DNA from: Nocardia sp. BMG51109 | Lineage (GTDB): Bacteria; Actinomycetota; Actinomycetes; Mycobacteriales; Mycobacteriaceae | Length of the DNA: 64,000 nt | NCBI RefSeq assembly: GCF_000526215.1 | Contig: NZ_JAFQ01000004.1 | Coordinates: 5,022,001 to 5,086,000, forward strand | Direction: 5' to 3' | Shown here: piece by piece, positions 43,198 to 51,690 of the stretch | Layout: every line of letters begins with the position of its first letter | Position numbering within the stretch: position 1 is the stretch's first letter | The notes under the pieces: model-generated | What the model saw: only the letters and a program-made list of their open reading frames with translations | Told to the model about the DNA's origin: nothing | Database searches by the model: none | Position numbers and translations under genes: made by a program

Positions 43198-43866
43198 CTA
43201 TTGCGCGGCGGGGTGGGTGCCGGTCAGGCCGTGCCGGTGCGCGTAGACCACGGCGTGGATGCGGTCTCGCACACCGAGTTTGGCCAGGACACGGGAGACG
43301 TGGGTCTTCACGGTCTCGTCGCCGACGCCCAGGTGTACGGCGATCTCGCCGTTGCTGTGCCCGGCGGCGACCAGCAGCAGCACCTCGCGTTCGCGGGCGG
43401 TGAGCAGCGCCAGTTCCGGCGGGGCGGCGGGGGCGGTCAGGCTGCCGGCGAAGCGCGCGGCCAGGCGCTTGGTCATCGACGGGTCGATGAGGGCGTCGCC
43501 GCGCGACGCGATCCGGATCGCGGTGACCAGTTCCTCCGGCGGCAGGCTCTTCAGGAGGAAGCCGCTGGCGCCGGCCCGCAGGGCGCGATACAGGTTGGCC
43601 TCGCTGTCGTAGGTGGTGAGCACCAGCACGTGGGTACCGCCCGCGGCGACGATGGACTCGGTGGCCGCGAGCCCGTCCAGCTTCGGCATCCGCACGTCCA
43701 GAATGGCGATATCGGGCCGCAGGCGGAACGTCTCCGCCACGGCCGAACGCCCGTCGCCGACCTCGGCGACGCAGTCCAGGTCGGCCTGGCTGTCGAGCAC
43801 GGCGCGCAGGCCGGAGCGGAACATGGTGTGATCGTCGGCGACCAGCACCCGCAGCGGCGCCGTCAT
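43198..43866 (-). CDS. NarL/LuxR-family response regulator
   Basis: A 222-residue response regulator. The receiver domain has VLVADDHTMFRSGLRAVL (acidic pocket), the phosphoacceptor Asp in IAILDVRMPKLDG (about residue 57) and LTTYDSEANLYRALRAGASG. The C-terminal LuxR helix-turn-helix reads LTAREREVLLLVAAGHSNGE then GVGDETVKTHVSRVLAKLGV. Its ATG overlaps the TGA of the sensor kinase gene (ATGA), so kinase and regulator are translated together. No target is evident. Confidence 0.93.
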   Translation of the reverse strand: MTAPLRVLVADDHTMFRSGLRAVLDSQADLDCVAEVGDGRSAVAETFRLRPDIAILDVRMPKLDGLAATESIVAAGGTHVLVLTTYDSEANLYRALRAGASGFLLKSLPPEELVTAIRIASRGDALIDPSMTKRLAARFAGSLTAPAAPPELALLTAREREVLLLVAAGHSNGEIAVHLGVGDETVKTHVSRVLAKLGVRDRIHAVVYAHRHGLTGTHPAAQ

Positions 43867-45035
43867 GCCGCCCCGATCGGCACGGAGACGCTGCTGCGCC
43901 AGACGTCCTCGTCCGGGATCCGGCCGAATTCGGCGGTGCCGCCGAACAACTCGGCCCGCTCGCGGATACCGCGCAGGCCGCTGTGCACCGAGGTGTCGTC
44001 GGCAGCGGGCTCCTCCGGCGCCACGGTGTTCACCATGTCCACCACGATCCGGTCGGGCTCGTGGCGCACGGTCAGCCGGGCGTCGCCGCCGTCGCCGTGC
44101 CGCAGGGCGTTGGTCAGCAGTTCCTGTGCGACGCGATAGAGCGTGATGTTCAGGGACTGCGGCAGTTCCGCCGGTGCGCCGCGGATGTCGACGCGCACGC
44201 CCAGTCCGGCCGCGCGGATCCGTTCGGCGAGTTCGTCGACGCCGTCCAGGCCGGGCTGGCGCTGCCCCTCGTCCTCGCGGCCGTGCAGGAGATCGAGCTG
44301 CCGGCGCAGGTCGACCATGGCCGCCCGGCTGCCGGCCTCCACGGCCGACAGGGAACGCGCGGCGGCGGGGGCGGTGGTGCCGGTCAGTGCCAGCCGGGCC
44401 GCGCCCGCGTGGATACCGATCGCGCTGACGTGGTGCGAGATCACGTCGTGCAGGTCCCGGGCGATGGCCGCGCGCTCGTCGCCGACCGCGCGTTCGAGGG
44501 CCGATCGCTGCTCCTGTTCCCGCAGCCGCGCCCGCTGTTCCAGGTCGGCGATATAGGCGCCGCGCGCGGCGTTGTACCGGCCGACCAGCCAGGGCACCAC
44601 GCCGGCGGAGACGGTGGAGGCGAGCAGCAACAGGGGAGTCCGGTCGGCCCCGGTGTCGACCAGCAGGTGCGCCGCGGCCATACCGGCGGTGAGCACGGCC
44701 ACGGTCGACAGCGATCGCCACCCGGACAGCCAGGCCCCGGCGCGATATCCGGCGACCAGGAAGCCGACGTCCGGGAAACGGGCGGGAAAGCCGTTGCGGT
44801 GCAGCACCAGGACGGCCAGCAGCCGCAGCGCCACCTGTGCGGCGGCGACCACACCGGCCGTGCGGGGCGGGGCGGCCAGGGCCAGGTCGGCCGCGGCGAT
44901 GGCGGCCGTGAGCACGGCGGCCTGCCAGGGCGCGGTGTCGAAGACCCCGCTCAGCGCGAACACCACGCAGTCGATCGCCGCGGCCACCACGGCGACCGTG
45001 ATCGACTGGCGGGCCAGCGAGGTGCTCACATCCAC
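43863..45035 (-). CDS. NarL-type sensor histidine kinase
   Basis: A 390-residue kinase. Five or six N-terminal membrane helices (for example SITVAVVAAAIDCVVFALSG and VAALTAGMA-like segments) lead to a HisKA_3 dimerisation domain with the phosphorylated His in AIARDLHDVISHHVSAIG, and then to a HATPase domain with LTNALRHGDG and HSGLRGIRERAELFGG. The start is GTG 45035 (GGAGG 9 nt upstream), or GTG 45029. It works with the response regulator encoded immediately downstream. The stimulus is unknown. Confidence 0.92.
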   Translation of the reverse strand: MDVSTSLARQSITVAVVAAAIDCVVFALSGVFDTAPWQAAVLTAAIAAADLALAAPPRTAGVVAAAQVALRLLAVLVLHRNGFPARFPDVGFLVAGYRAGAWLSGWRSLSTVAVLTAGMAAAHLLVDTGADRTPLLLLASTVSAGVVPWLVGRYNAARGAYIADLEQRARLREQEQRSALERAVGDERAAIARDLHDVISHHVSAIGIHAGAARLALTGTTAPAAARSLSAVEAGSRAAMVDLRRQLDLLHGREDEGQRQPGLDGVDELAERIRAAGLGVRVDIRGAPAELPQSLNITLYRVAQELLTNALRHGDGGDARLTVRHEPDRIVVDMVNTVAPEEPAADDTSVHSGLRGIRERAELFGGTAEFGRIPDEDVWRSSVSVPIGAA

Positions 45036-45229
45036 CGATCCGCTACCTCCTCGTCGGACCGGCGCGAGTCTACCCAGCCGATTCGTGTCGCCATGTGCTC
45101 ACCATGCCCTGCCCGCACCCGCCGCGCGTCCCCCGCACGGGGGAGGCGCCATCCCCCTGCGGCGCGATGTTTTTCCAGGTCAGCGCCCATAACGTGGCGT
45201 GCATCAGCGGAATGTGAAGGAGAGCTGTC

Positions 45230-46120
45230 ATGGATGGGACGCTGCTGGTCTTCGCCGTACCGGCATTCGCCGTGCTCATGCTCGTGGAGTGGATCGCGTA
45301 TCGGCGCGACCCGGACCGCCCGGGGAACGAGCGGTCGGGCCGCGACACCGTCGGCAATGTGACCACGTTCGCCCTGGGCCGGCTCGCGAAGCCGTTGCTG
45401 CAGTACGTGGTCCCGTTCTCGGCGGTGGTGGTCGCGGCCGAGCTGACGCCGCTGCATCTGTCGCCCGCGAGCTGGTGGGTGTGGATCGTCGGGCTCGTGG
45501 TCACCGACTTCTGTTACTACTGGGCGCACCGCGCCGACCACCGGGTCCGGCTGCTGTGGACGTCGCACAGCGTGCATCACTCCAGTACGTACTTCAATCT
45601 GTCCACCGCGATCCGCCTGCCGTGGCTGCATCCGGTGGCGGCGATGCTGCGCGGCTTCGCGTGGGTCCCGGCGGCACTGATCGGGCTGCCCGCGTGGATG
45701 ATCTTCCTGCTGGAGAGCATCGGGCTGGTCTATCAGTTCCCGATCCACACCCAGCGGATCGGCACCCTGCCGCGGCCGGTCGAGTTCCTGTTCAACACCC
45801 CGGCACACCATCGCGTGCACCACGGATCGAACCAGCCTTATATCGATAAGAACTACGGCGGCATCCTCATCGTCTGGGACCGGATGTTCGGCAGCTTCGC
45901 CGCGGAGACCGAACCCATCCGCTACGGCCTGACCAAGAACATCGGCACCGACAACCCGTTGCGGGTCAACTACCACGAACTGGCCGGGCTGCTGCGCGAC
46001 GTGCGCGGCGCCCGCACCTGGCGCGGCCGCCTCGGCTACGTGTTCGGCCCTCCGGGCTGGACCGAACACATCGGCAGCCGAGACGGCGAGGCCGCTCCGG
46101 AACCCGTCGCGGTGCGCTGA
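45230..46120 (+). CDS. fatty acid hydroxylase/sterol desaturase family protein
   Basis: A 296-residue membrane di-iron enzyme. The histidine clusters are present in order: WAHRADHRVRLLW (HxxxH-like), HSVHHSS (HxxHH) and NTPAHHRVHHGSN (HHxxHH-like), with the closing YIDKNYGGILIVWDRMFGSF typical of the family. Membrane helices occupy residues 5-25, about 58-100 and about 130-170. GAAGGAGA precedes the ATG. The substrate (fatty acid, sterol or carotenoid) is not decided by sequence. It is divergent from the sensor kinase gene and convergent with the nuclease gene. Confidence 0.9.
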   Translation: MDGTLLVFAVPAFAVLMLVEWIAYRRDPDRPGNERSGRDTVGNVTTFALGRLAKPLLQYVVPFSAVVVAAELTPLHLSPASWWVWIVGLVVTDFCYYWAHRADHRVRLLWTSHSVHHSSTYFNLSTAIRLPWLHPVAAMLRGFAWVPAALIGLPAWMIFLLESIGLVYQFPIHTQRIGTLPRPVEFLFNTPAHHRVHHGSNQPYIDKNYGGILIVWDRMFGSFAAETEPIRYGLTKNIGTDNPLRVNYHELAGLLRDVRGARTWRGRLGYVFGPPGWTEHIGSRDGEAAPEPVAVR

Positions 46121-46316
46121 CCGCCGCCCGCGCCGCACGTTGCCAATGACCCCCGCAGCATTCACACCGTCGTGGCACCGCGACACACCGCTGTCGGCTC
46201 GCCCGTACCGACGTGCACGAACCTGTCGTCAGCGCATGGGTTCCGCGGGACGTGGGCACCAGGCCGCGTGGTACTCGTATCGACTCGGGCGTGGCAGAAT
46301 CCGGCGCGCCGGACCG

Positions 46317-48158
46317 TCAGTTGTGTGCGATGCGGTCCGGCGCCGAGGATTCCGTTCGGGTGGCGGATTCGGCGCGGTCCAGCCAGGACAGCCAGGGCCC
46401 GGCGCCGAGCCGGGGTTCGTGGTAGCTGTCGGTGGTGCGGACGATGCGGGTGCCGGTTTGTTCGAGCCAGCGTGCGATGAGGGCCGTCTCCTCCGCCGAG
46501 GCACCCCGTAACGGGGGGTAGCGCCGATCGGCGAACGGGTCGGGCCGCGACCGTCCGGTGCCAGTCTCCAGTTTCGTGGGGAGGACGGTTTCGGCGGAGG
46601 CTACGAGGGAGTCGACAACTGGCATGGGGGCGATGCCACGAGCGGCCGTCCCCGCGGCGGCCAACCGGCCGTAGCGGATCACCGCGAATTCCCAGCCGCC
46701 GGAGCCGTCGGGGTGGGCGGCCACCAGTTCGTCGATGCGGGCTACGGCCGCCAGCCGCTGGGTCCGGCGCAGTGCTCGCACGATCACGGCCAGACGATCG
46801 CGGAGGTGGGCTGCCGCCTCGAAATGTTCCTCGGTGGCGTACTCGTCGATCCGATCGCGGATGGTGCGCAGCGGTATGTCGCTGCGGCCGGTGAACAGGT
46901 CGCGGGCGGCGCGCGGCGCTACCGCGTATTCGTCGGCGTCGCGCAGCCGTCCGTCGGCGCTCGCCGGGCAGCCGCCGACCGCGGCGGGCGGGCAGTCGGC
47001 CCCGTGCCGCCCGTGCCGGGGGATGCGCGTGGTGCAGGTGCGCAGCCCGCAGTACTCGGCGACGGTGGCGGCGACCTCGGCCGCGTCGGTGCGAGAACCG
47101 AACGGGCCCAACGCGTCCCAGGTCGGCGTGCGGGTGATCGCGAACCGGGGGAAGGACTCGGCGGACAACGTGAGCCACCACGCCCGCTTGGGAAACTTCG
47201 AACGCCGGTTGTAGGGCGGCGTGTGCGCCACCAGCAATCGCAACTCGCGCACACCGGCCTCCAGCCCGTGTGCGCATTGCACATGGTCCACCCGGGTCGC
47301 CAGGGCCACCATTTCCCGCATCCGCGTGCGGGTCTCGGATCCGGTGAAGTAGCTGCGCACCCGGCGGCGCAGATTCACCGCGGTGCCGACATAGAGCACC
47401 TCCTCGGACGGGCCGCGGAACAGATACACCCCGGGCGCGGTCGGCAGGTCGGCGGCCAGGAACCGCTTGGACCGCTGCCGGCGGCTCACCTCGGGCAGAT
47501 AGTCGACCAGTTCGGTGAGGCTGTGCACGCCGAGATTGCCGACCCGTTCGATCAGCGCGTGCAGCACGTCGACGGTGGCGCGGGCGTCGTCCAGCGCGCG
47601 ATGCGTCGGCTGGGTGCTCGTGCCCAGCAGTCGGGCCAGCGCCGAGAGCCGCACGGTCGGGGTCTCGTCGCGCGCCAGGATCCGGCGGGCCAGCCGCACC
47701 GTGCACAGCACCTGGAACGCGGGCCACGCCAGCTCGCAGCGGGCGGCGGCCGCCTTCAGGAAACCGGTGTCGAAGCGGGCGTTGTGGGCGACCAGGACCG
47801 CACCCGCGGCGAACTCCAGGAATCCCGGCAGCACCGCCTCGATCCGCGGCGCGTCGCGCACCATCGCCGCGGTGATCCCGGTGATCTGGACGACCTGCGG
47901 CGGAATCGAGCGGCCCGGGTCGACCAGGGTGGCGAACTCGCCGAGCACCACGCCGCCGCGCACTTTCACCGCGCCGATCTCGGTGATCGCGTCCTGATCC
48001 GGGCTCCCGCCGGTGGTCTCCAGGTCGACCACGACGAAGGTGGTGTCGAACAGCGGCGTGTCGAGATCGTCGAAGGCCAGCTGGGCGGGGCGGGCGGAGC
48101 CGGCTCGGGCGACCGGTTCGGCCGCGAACCCGGACGTCGCATCGGACACGGAGGGCAC
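46317..48158 (-). CDS. DEDDh exonuclease with UvrC-like GIY-YIG domain (Rv2191-like)
   Basis: A 613-residue protein with two nuclease modules. Residues about 35-200 are a DnaQ-like 3'-5' exonuclease: [14 protein letters not shown] (Exo I), [14 protein letters not shown] (Exo II) and [14 protein letters not shown] (Exo III, DEDDh). Residues about 240-330 are a GIY-YIG/UvrC N-terminal domain ([30 protein letters not shown]), with a UVR-like segment ([18 protein letters not shown]) later. The same fusion exists next to trpD in M. tuberculosis (Rv2191). A role in DNA repair is likely but undefined. A -10 hexamer lies 7 nt before GTG 48158. Confidence 0.9.
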   Translation of the reverse strand: MPSVSDATSGFAAEPVARAGSARPAQLAFDDLDTPLFDTTFVVVDLETTGGSPDQDAITEIGAVKVRGGVVLGEFATLVDPGRSIPPQVVQITGITAAMVRDAPRIEAVLPGFLEFAAGAVLVAHNARFDTGFLKAAAARCELAWPAFQVLCTVRLARRILARDETPTVRLSALARLLGTSTQPTHRALDDARATVDVLHALIERVGNLGVHSLTELVDYLPEVSRRQRSKRFLAADLPTAPGVYLFRGPSEEVLYVGTAVNLRRRVRSYFTGSETRTRMREMVALATRVDHVQCAHGLEAGVRELRLLVAHTPPYNRRSKFPKRAWWLTLSAESFPRFAITRTPTWDALGPFGSRTDAAEVAATVAEYCGLRTCTTRIPRHGRHGADCPPAAVGGCPASADGRLRDADEYAVAPRAARDLFTGRSDIPLRTIRDRIDEYATEEHFEAAAHLRDRLAVIVRALRRTQRLAAVARIDELVAAHPDGSGGWEFAVIRYGRLAAAGTAARGIAPMPVVDSLVASAETVLPTKLETGTGRSRPDPFADRRYPPLRGASAEETALIARWLEQTGTRIVRTTDSYHEPRLGAGPWLSWLDRAESATRTESSAPDRIAHN

Positions 48159-48165
48159 GGCGTGC

Positions 48166-48171
48166 AGCGTA
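48166..48171 (-). promoter_or_regulatory. -10 hexamer TACGCT for the nuclease gene
   Basis: On the minus strand TACGCT is followed by GCACGCC and then GTG 48158, which fixes the start and suggests a leaderless mRNA. Confidence 0.45.
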
Positions 48172-48540
48172 GGGCGGGGGTCCGACAGATGACCCGGTGT
48201 GGCGCCGGCCCCCGGAGTCGCGGCCGGATCGGCCCGGCCGCACCGGCCGAATTGCCGGAGTACTCATAAATGAGACCGGGATCACATTCATGTCCGATCG
48301 GGATCAATCCTCGGCGATTCGAAGATAACCGGCCGGCGCCGTCCTCGTGCGTGGGTCCATGGCGCCGGCCGATCACGAAGGAAAAACCGATCGGTCGCAT
48401 AAGGCGCGGAATCGTCCGGTCGACGTGGTATTTCCACCAATTAATGCTTCGTAAACCCAAGATCAACAAGCCAGGTGGGCGGGTGGGTTGCACGTCGAGT
48501 ATTCCCTGGTAGATGATGTGTGTTATCTTTTTGTGATTGG

Positions 48541-48556
48541 TGTGATATATCTCGCA
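48541..48556. promoter_or_regulatory. CRP/GlxR-like binding site
   Basis: TGTGATATATCTCGCA fits TGTGA-N6-TCACA with one mismatch. It lies about 150 bp before the NlpC/P60 start. CRP controls the cell wall hydrolase factor gene rpfA in M. tuberculosis, which makes a role here reasonable. Confidence 0.5.
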
Positions 48557-48706
48557 CATATGGGGGGTGGCATTTTTCTCCGGGACTTGATCCGGCCGCC
48601 CGGCGCTTTACAAATCGCCGTTATGCGTTCGTAATCTCTTCGAGACCTCACGAAGTCCGACGCACCACCGGGTGCGGCGTCGTGGGGCAGATGAGGAGTA
48701 CGCATC

Positions 48707-49288
48707 ATGGCGATCAAGCGACAGGTCGTTGCGGCCGGAGCCGTCGGAGCTGCCACCCTCAGCGCGCTGCTGCTGCCCGCCGCGACCGCGTCGGCGGCGC
48801 CGGTCACCGTTCCGGGTGTCGGCAGCTTCGATGTGCCGAACGAGGTTCTGGCGCAGATTCCTCCGGGCGCCATCCCGCCGGGCGTGCTGCCCCCGGGCGT
48901 CGAGATCCCGGGCGTGACCCCGCCGCCGCCCGCCGCCCCCGGGCCGTCGACCGGCCAGCGCGCCGCCGACGCGGCGCTGAGCCGGGTCGGCACGCCCTAC
49001 TCGTACGGCGCCACCGGTCCGGACGCCTTCGACTGCTCCGGCCTCGTGCAGTGGTCCTATCAGCAGGCGGGCGTGGACCTGCCGCGCACCAGCTACGCGC
49101 AGCTCGACTCCGGTACGCCGGTGTCCTCGGACGATCTGCAGCCGGGCGACGTGGTGTCGTTCTACGGCGGCGGCCACTCCGGCCTGTACGTGGGCGACGG
49201 CAACATCGTGCACGCCTCCACCGCCGGTCAGCCGGTATCCGTCGCGCCGATCTCCTCGATGCCGCTGAGCGGCGCGCGCCGCTACTGA
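48707..49288 (+). CDS. secreted NlpC/P60 peptidoglycan hydrolase
   Basis: A 193-residue endopeptidase. Residues 1-30 are a signal peptide ending ATASA. A proline/glycine-rich linker follows (IPPGAIPPGVLPPGVEIPG), then the NlpC/P60 domain (85-193) with the catalytic Cys110 in FDCSGLVQW, His157 in GGGHSGLYVG and a third polar residue at His169 (VHAS). GAGGAG precedes the ATG. It should cut stem peptides in the cell wall, like RipD/RipB-type proteins. A second hydrolase gene with the same domain follows. Confidence 0.93.
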   Translation: MAIKRQVVAAGAVGAATLSALLLPAATASAAPVTVPGVGSFDVPNEVLAQIPPGAIPPGVLPPGVEIPGVTPPPPAAPGPSTGQRAADAALSRVGTPYSYGATGPDAFDCSGLVQWSYQQAGVDLPRTSYAQLDSGTPVSSDDLQPGDVVSFYGGGHSGLYVGDGNIVHASTAGQPVSVAPISSMPLSGARRY

Positions 49289-49507
49289 CGGTCGCGTGGG
49301 GATGTGCGAGGGGAGAGGTCGCCAGGGGCGGAACGGCGGGCCCGTCCTGGCCGCCGCGGCTACCGGCCGTGATCGTTCTGTGGCCTACTGGACACAGGTG
49401 GTCGCCGTTCCGTAACCTGATCGAGACCTTCGTGAGTTCCATCTCCGCGCAGCAGGTCTCCGCGGATACGCAGTCGGACTTTCAGCGAGAACGGGGCACG
49501 GCAGGCA

Positions 49508-50584
49508 GTGACTGAGCACCGCAGCAACCGAACGGGCCGCCTGGTGGGCGGGTCACTGGCGGTAGGAGTCCTCGTGTTCGGGGCCTGCACCGGCGGCGGC
49601 GCCGTCGCCGACCCGATCGCCCAGCCGACCAGCGCGAGCGATGCCGTGCAGAAGCTGCTCGACATGTCGCACCAGGCCGAGCAGCTCAACCAGCAGGCGC
49701 TCGCCGCCCAGTCCGATCTCGAGGTCAAGCAGGCCGCCGCCGGCGATGCCGACACCAAGCTGTCGGGTGCCACCGCGGCCGTGGACGCCGCCCGTGCCGA
49801 GGTCCGCAAGTATCAGCCCGCCATCGACCGCACCGCCGTCGCCGCCTATCAGGGCGCGCGGACCAACCGGTTGTTCTCGGTGCTGGTCAGCAACTCGCCG
49901 CAGCAGTTGCTGGACCAGATGTCGACGCTGGACGTGATGACGGCGCAGACCGCCCAGCAGGTCGCGCAGTACAAGACCGCCACCGATGCCGCCGCCGCGG
50001 CCGAGTCGGCCGCCCGCACCGCCTCCGACGCCGCCCGCACCGCCGCGCAGCAGGCCGATGCGGTACGTGCCGGTCTGGAGCGCAAGCGCGCCGATCTCCA
50101 GGGTTCGATCGCGCAGGTCATCGGGGCATGGGGGCAGCTGTCGGCGGGGGACAAGGCGTCGTTGTCGGGCACGTTGTTCCCGCCCGGCTTCGACCGGGAC
50201 CGGCTGCTGAACGGCCTGGTTCCCGGCAGTGGCACGAGTGCGCTGGCCGCGGGGCTCACCCGGGTCGGCGATCCGTACGTGTGGGGCGCCACGGGCCCGG
50301 ATCGGTTCGACTGTTCCGGGCTGGTGCAATGGGCGTTCCACCAGGTCGGCATCAACCTGCCGCGCACCAGTGAGGCGCAGGCCAATGTCGGCACGCGGGT
50401 GAGCAGGGGCGACCTGCAGCCCGGCGATGTGGTTTTCTTCTATTCCGACGCCTCGCACGTGGGTATCTACGCGGGGAACGGTCTGATGTTGCACGCCTCG
50501 ACCTTCGGCGTTCCGGTCGCGGTGGCTCCGATGGACTCGACCCCGTTCCACTCCGCGCGGCGATACTGGATGGGCATGTCGTAA
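49508..50584 (+). CDS. NlpC/P60 hydrolase with coiled-coil domain (Rv2190c-like)
   Basis: A 358-residue exported hydrolase. After a basic start and hydrophobic signal (GRLVGGSLAVGVLVFGACTG, possibly a lipobox around FGAC), residues 45-210 form a long alanine-rich coiled coil (AEQLNQQALAAQSDLEVKQ, ARTASDAARTAAQQADAV) that usually occludes or positions the enzyme. The C-terminal NlpC/P60 domain has FDCSGLVQWAFHQ (Cys near 269) and ASHVGIYAGN. It corresponds to Rv2190c by position and architecture. The coiled coil recalls RipA-type autoinhibition or FtsEX-binding segments. Confidence 0.92.
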   Translation: MTEHRSNRTGRLVGGSLAVGVLVFGACTGGGAVADPIAQPTSASDAVQKLLDMSHQAEQLNQQALAAQSDLEVKQAAAGDADTKLSGATAAVDAARAEVRKYQPAIDRTAVAAYQGARTNRLFSVLVSNSPQQLLDQMSTLDVMTAQTAQQVAQYKTATDAAAAAESAARTASDAARTAAQQADAVRAGLERKRADLQGSIAQVIGAWGQLSAGDKASLSGTLFPPGFDRDRLLNGLVPGSGTSALAAGLTRVGDPYVWGATGPDRFDCSGLVQWAFHQVGINLPRTSEAQANVGTRVSRGDLQPGDVVFFYSDASHVGIYAGNGLMLHASTFGVPVAVAPMDSTPFHSARRYWMGMS

Positions 50585-50594
50585 TCACACCGAG

Positions 50595-50660
50595 GTGAGC
50601 GTGACCGAGCGCAGCGAACACAGCAGGCGAGCAGAAGCCGGTCCGGGGCCGGCCGAATGA
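50595..50660 (+). CDS. possible 21-residue leader peptide coupled to the metallopeptidase
   Basis: GTG 50595 opens MSVTERSEHSRRAEAGPG, ending PAE, and its TGA overlaps the next ATG (AATGA). The Arg/Glu-rich start recalls the peptide upstream of the FAD oxidase. Besides the coupling, no function is suggested. It could be untranslated leader DNA. Confidence 0.35.
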   Translation: MSVTERSEHSRRAEAGPGPAE

Positions 50661-51664
50661 CCGCCTGGCGGCGGATCCGGGCCTGGCTGACGGCGCGGCG
50701 GCGATTCGAGTTCGTCGCCACGGTCGCGACGGTGGTCGCGCTGACGGCGGCGGGCGGCGCGCTGATCCTGCTGCCGAAGGCGGCGCTGTCGCGGGTGCAG
50801 CCGATGCCGGCGGCCGCGCGGGCCTCCGCCCCGGTCGATCCCGATCCGCAGCTCGGCGAGCTGCGGCGGGTGATGGAATCCTACGGACCCGTTGTCACGC
50901 AACAGGTTTCCGGAGACGACGGCCGGCTGTCGACGGTGCTGGGCCATCCGCGCCAGCGCGGCGATGTCGACACGCTGGCGCGGGAGATCGGTCCCGCCGT
51001 CGAGGAGGTCACCGAGCTGTGGGGGCACGACTGGGCGCAGCGGGCGGTGGTGACGATCGCGTCCGGTCCCGCCGAGTTCGCGGCGCTGACCCATACGACC
51101 GGCATGGTGTCGTCCGAGGTGGCGGCGGCCTCGGTCGCCGATCCGTTCCGGCCCGGCAGCCGGCCGACCGGTCAGCGCATCGTGTTCGGCCCGGACGCCG
51201 GCCGCCGTCTCGGCGCCGACGGCCTGCGCGAAACGCTGCGCCACGAGCTCACTCATGTGGCCGCCCGGGCGCAGACCGTCGACGGCTCCCCGCAGTGGGT
51301 GCTGGAAGGATTCGCCGAATATTCGGCCCGCCGCGACGACCGCGATCCGCTGGACCGGCAGGCACCGCTGCTGACGGCGCGGGCCAGGTCCGGCGACCTG
51401 CCCGCCGACCTGCCCGCCGACCGCGCGTTCACGCCCACGGCCGGCAACGACGCCGCCCTCGCCTACGAACAGGCATGGTCCGCGAACGCCTTCGCCGCGG
51501 ACCGGTTCGGTGCGGCGAAGCTGGTGGAGCTGTATCGCCGCCTGGCCGCGGGGCCCCAGGACGGGCAGGCGGTCGACGATGCGCTGCGCGCCTGCCTCGG
51601 CGTCGACCACGCCGAATTCGTCACCCGCTGGCGCGACTGGATCAGGTCCCGCATCACCGCCTGA
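50657..51664 (+). CDS. membrane-anchored zinc metallopeptidase-like protein
   Basis: A 335-residue protein. One N-terminal membrane helix (EFVATVATVVALTAAGGALIL) anchors an outside domain. The peptidase core has HELTH (HExxH, about 196-200) and, 20 residues later, EGFAEYSARRD, whose Glu can be the third zinc ligand as in gluzincins (peptidase MA-like). A probable orthologue lies between pimB' and Rv2190c in M. tuberculosis. The substrate is unknown; the neighbours point to the envelope. Confidence 0.82.
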   Translation: MTAWRRIRAWLTARRRFEFVATVATVVALTAAGGALILLPKAALSRVQPMPAAARASAPVDPDPQLGELRRVMESYGPVVTQQVSGDDGRLSTVLGHPRQRGDVDTLAREIGPAVEEVTELWGHDWAQRAVVTIASGPAEFAALTHTTGMVSSEVAAASVADPFRPGSRPTGQRIVFGPDAGRRLGADGLRETLRHELTHVAARAQTVDGSPQWVLEGFAEYSARRDDRDPLDRQAPLLTARARSGDLPADLPADRAFTPTAGNDAALAYEQAWSANAFAADRFGAAKLVELYRRLAAGPQDGQAVDDALRACLGVDHAEFVTRWRDWIRSRITA

Positions 51665-51676
51665 GCGGGGCGGCAA

Positions 51677-51682
51677 TAGACT
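51677..51682 (+). promoter_or_regulatory. -10 hexamer TAGACT for pimB'
   Basis: Eight C-rich nucleotides separate TAGACT from ATG 51691; there is no ribosome binding site. Confidence 0.4.
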
Positions 51683-51690
51683 CTCCCCCC

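Larger units (their letters stand above)
48159..48706. other. 548-bp regulatory region ahead of the NlpC/P60 gene
   Basis: No gene is supported. The region is AT-richer than its surroundings, especially 48440-48600. It contains a CRP/GlxR-like site (48541-48556) and a short stem-loop (GACGC...GCGTC) just before the gene. I checked by eye for a ydaO-type c-di-AMP riboswitch, which precedes some actinobacterial hydrolases, and did not find its conserved segments. Confidence 0.5.

Noticed and set aside
46300..46313. Palindrome TCCGGCGCGCCGGA as a terminator for the nuclease or hydroxylase gene
   Set aside because: It is a perfect palindrome but has no loop, and such GC palindromes arise easily; evidence is too weak to call a terminator.
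48159..48706. Possible ydaO (c-di-AMP) riboswitch before the NlpC/P60 gene
   Set aside because: Such RNAs occur before some actinobacterial hydrolases, but the conserved segments were not seen.
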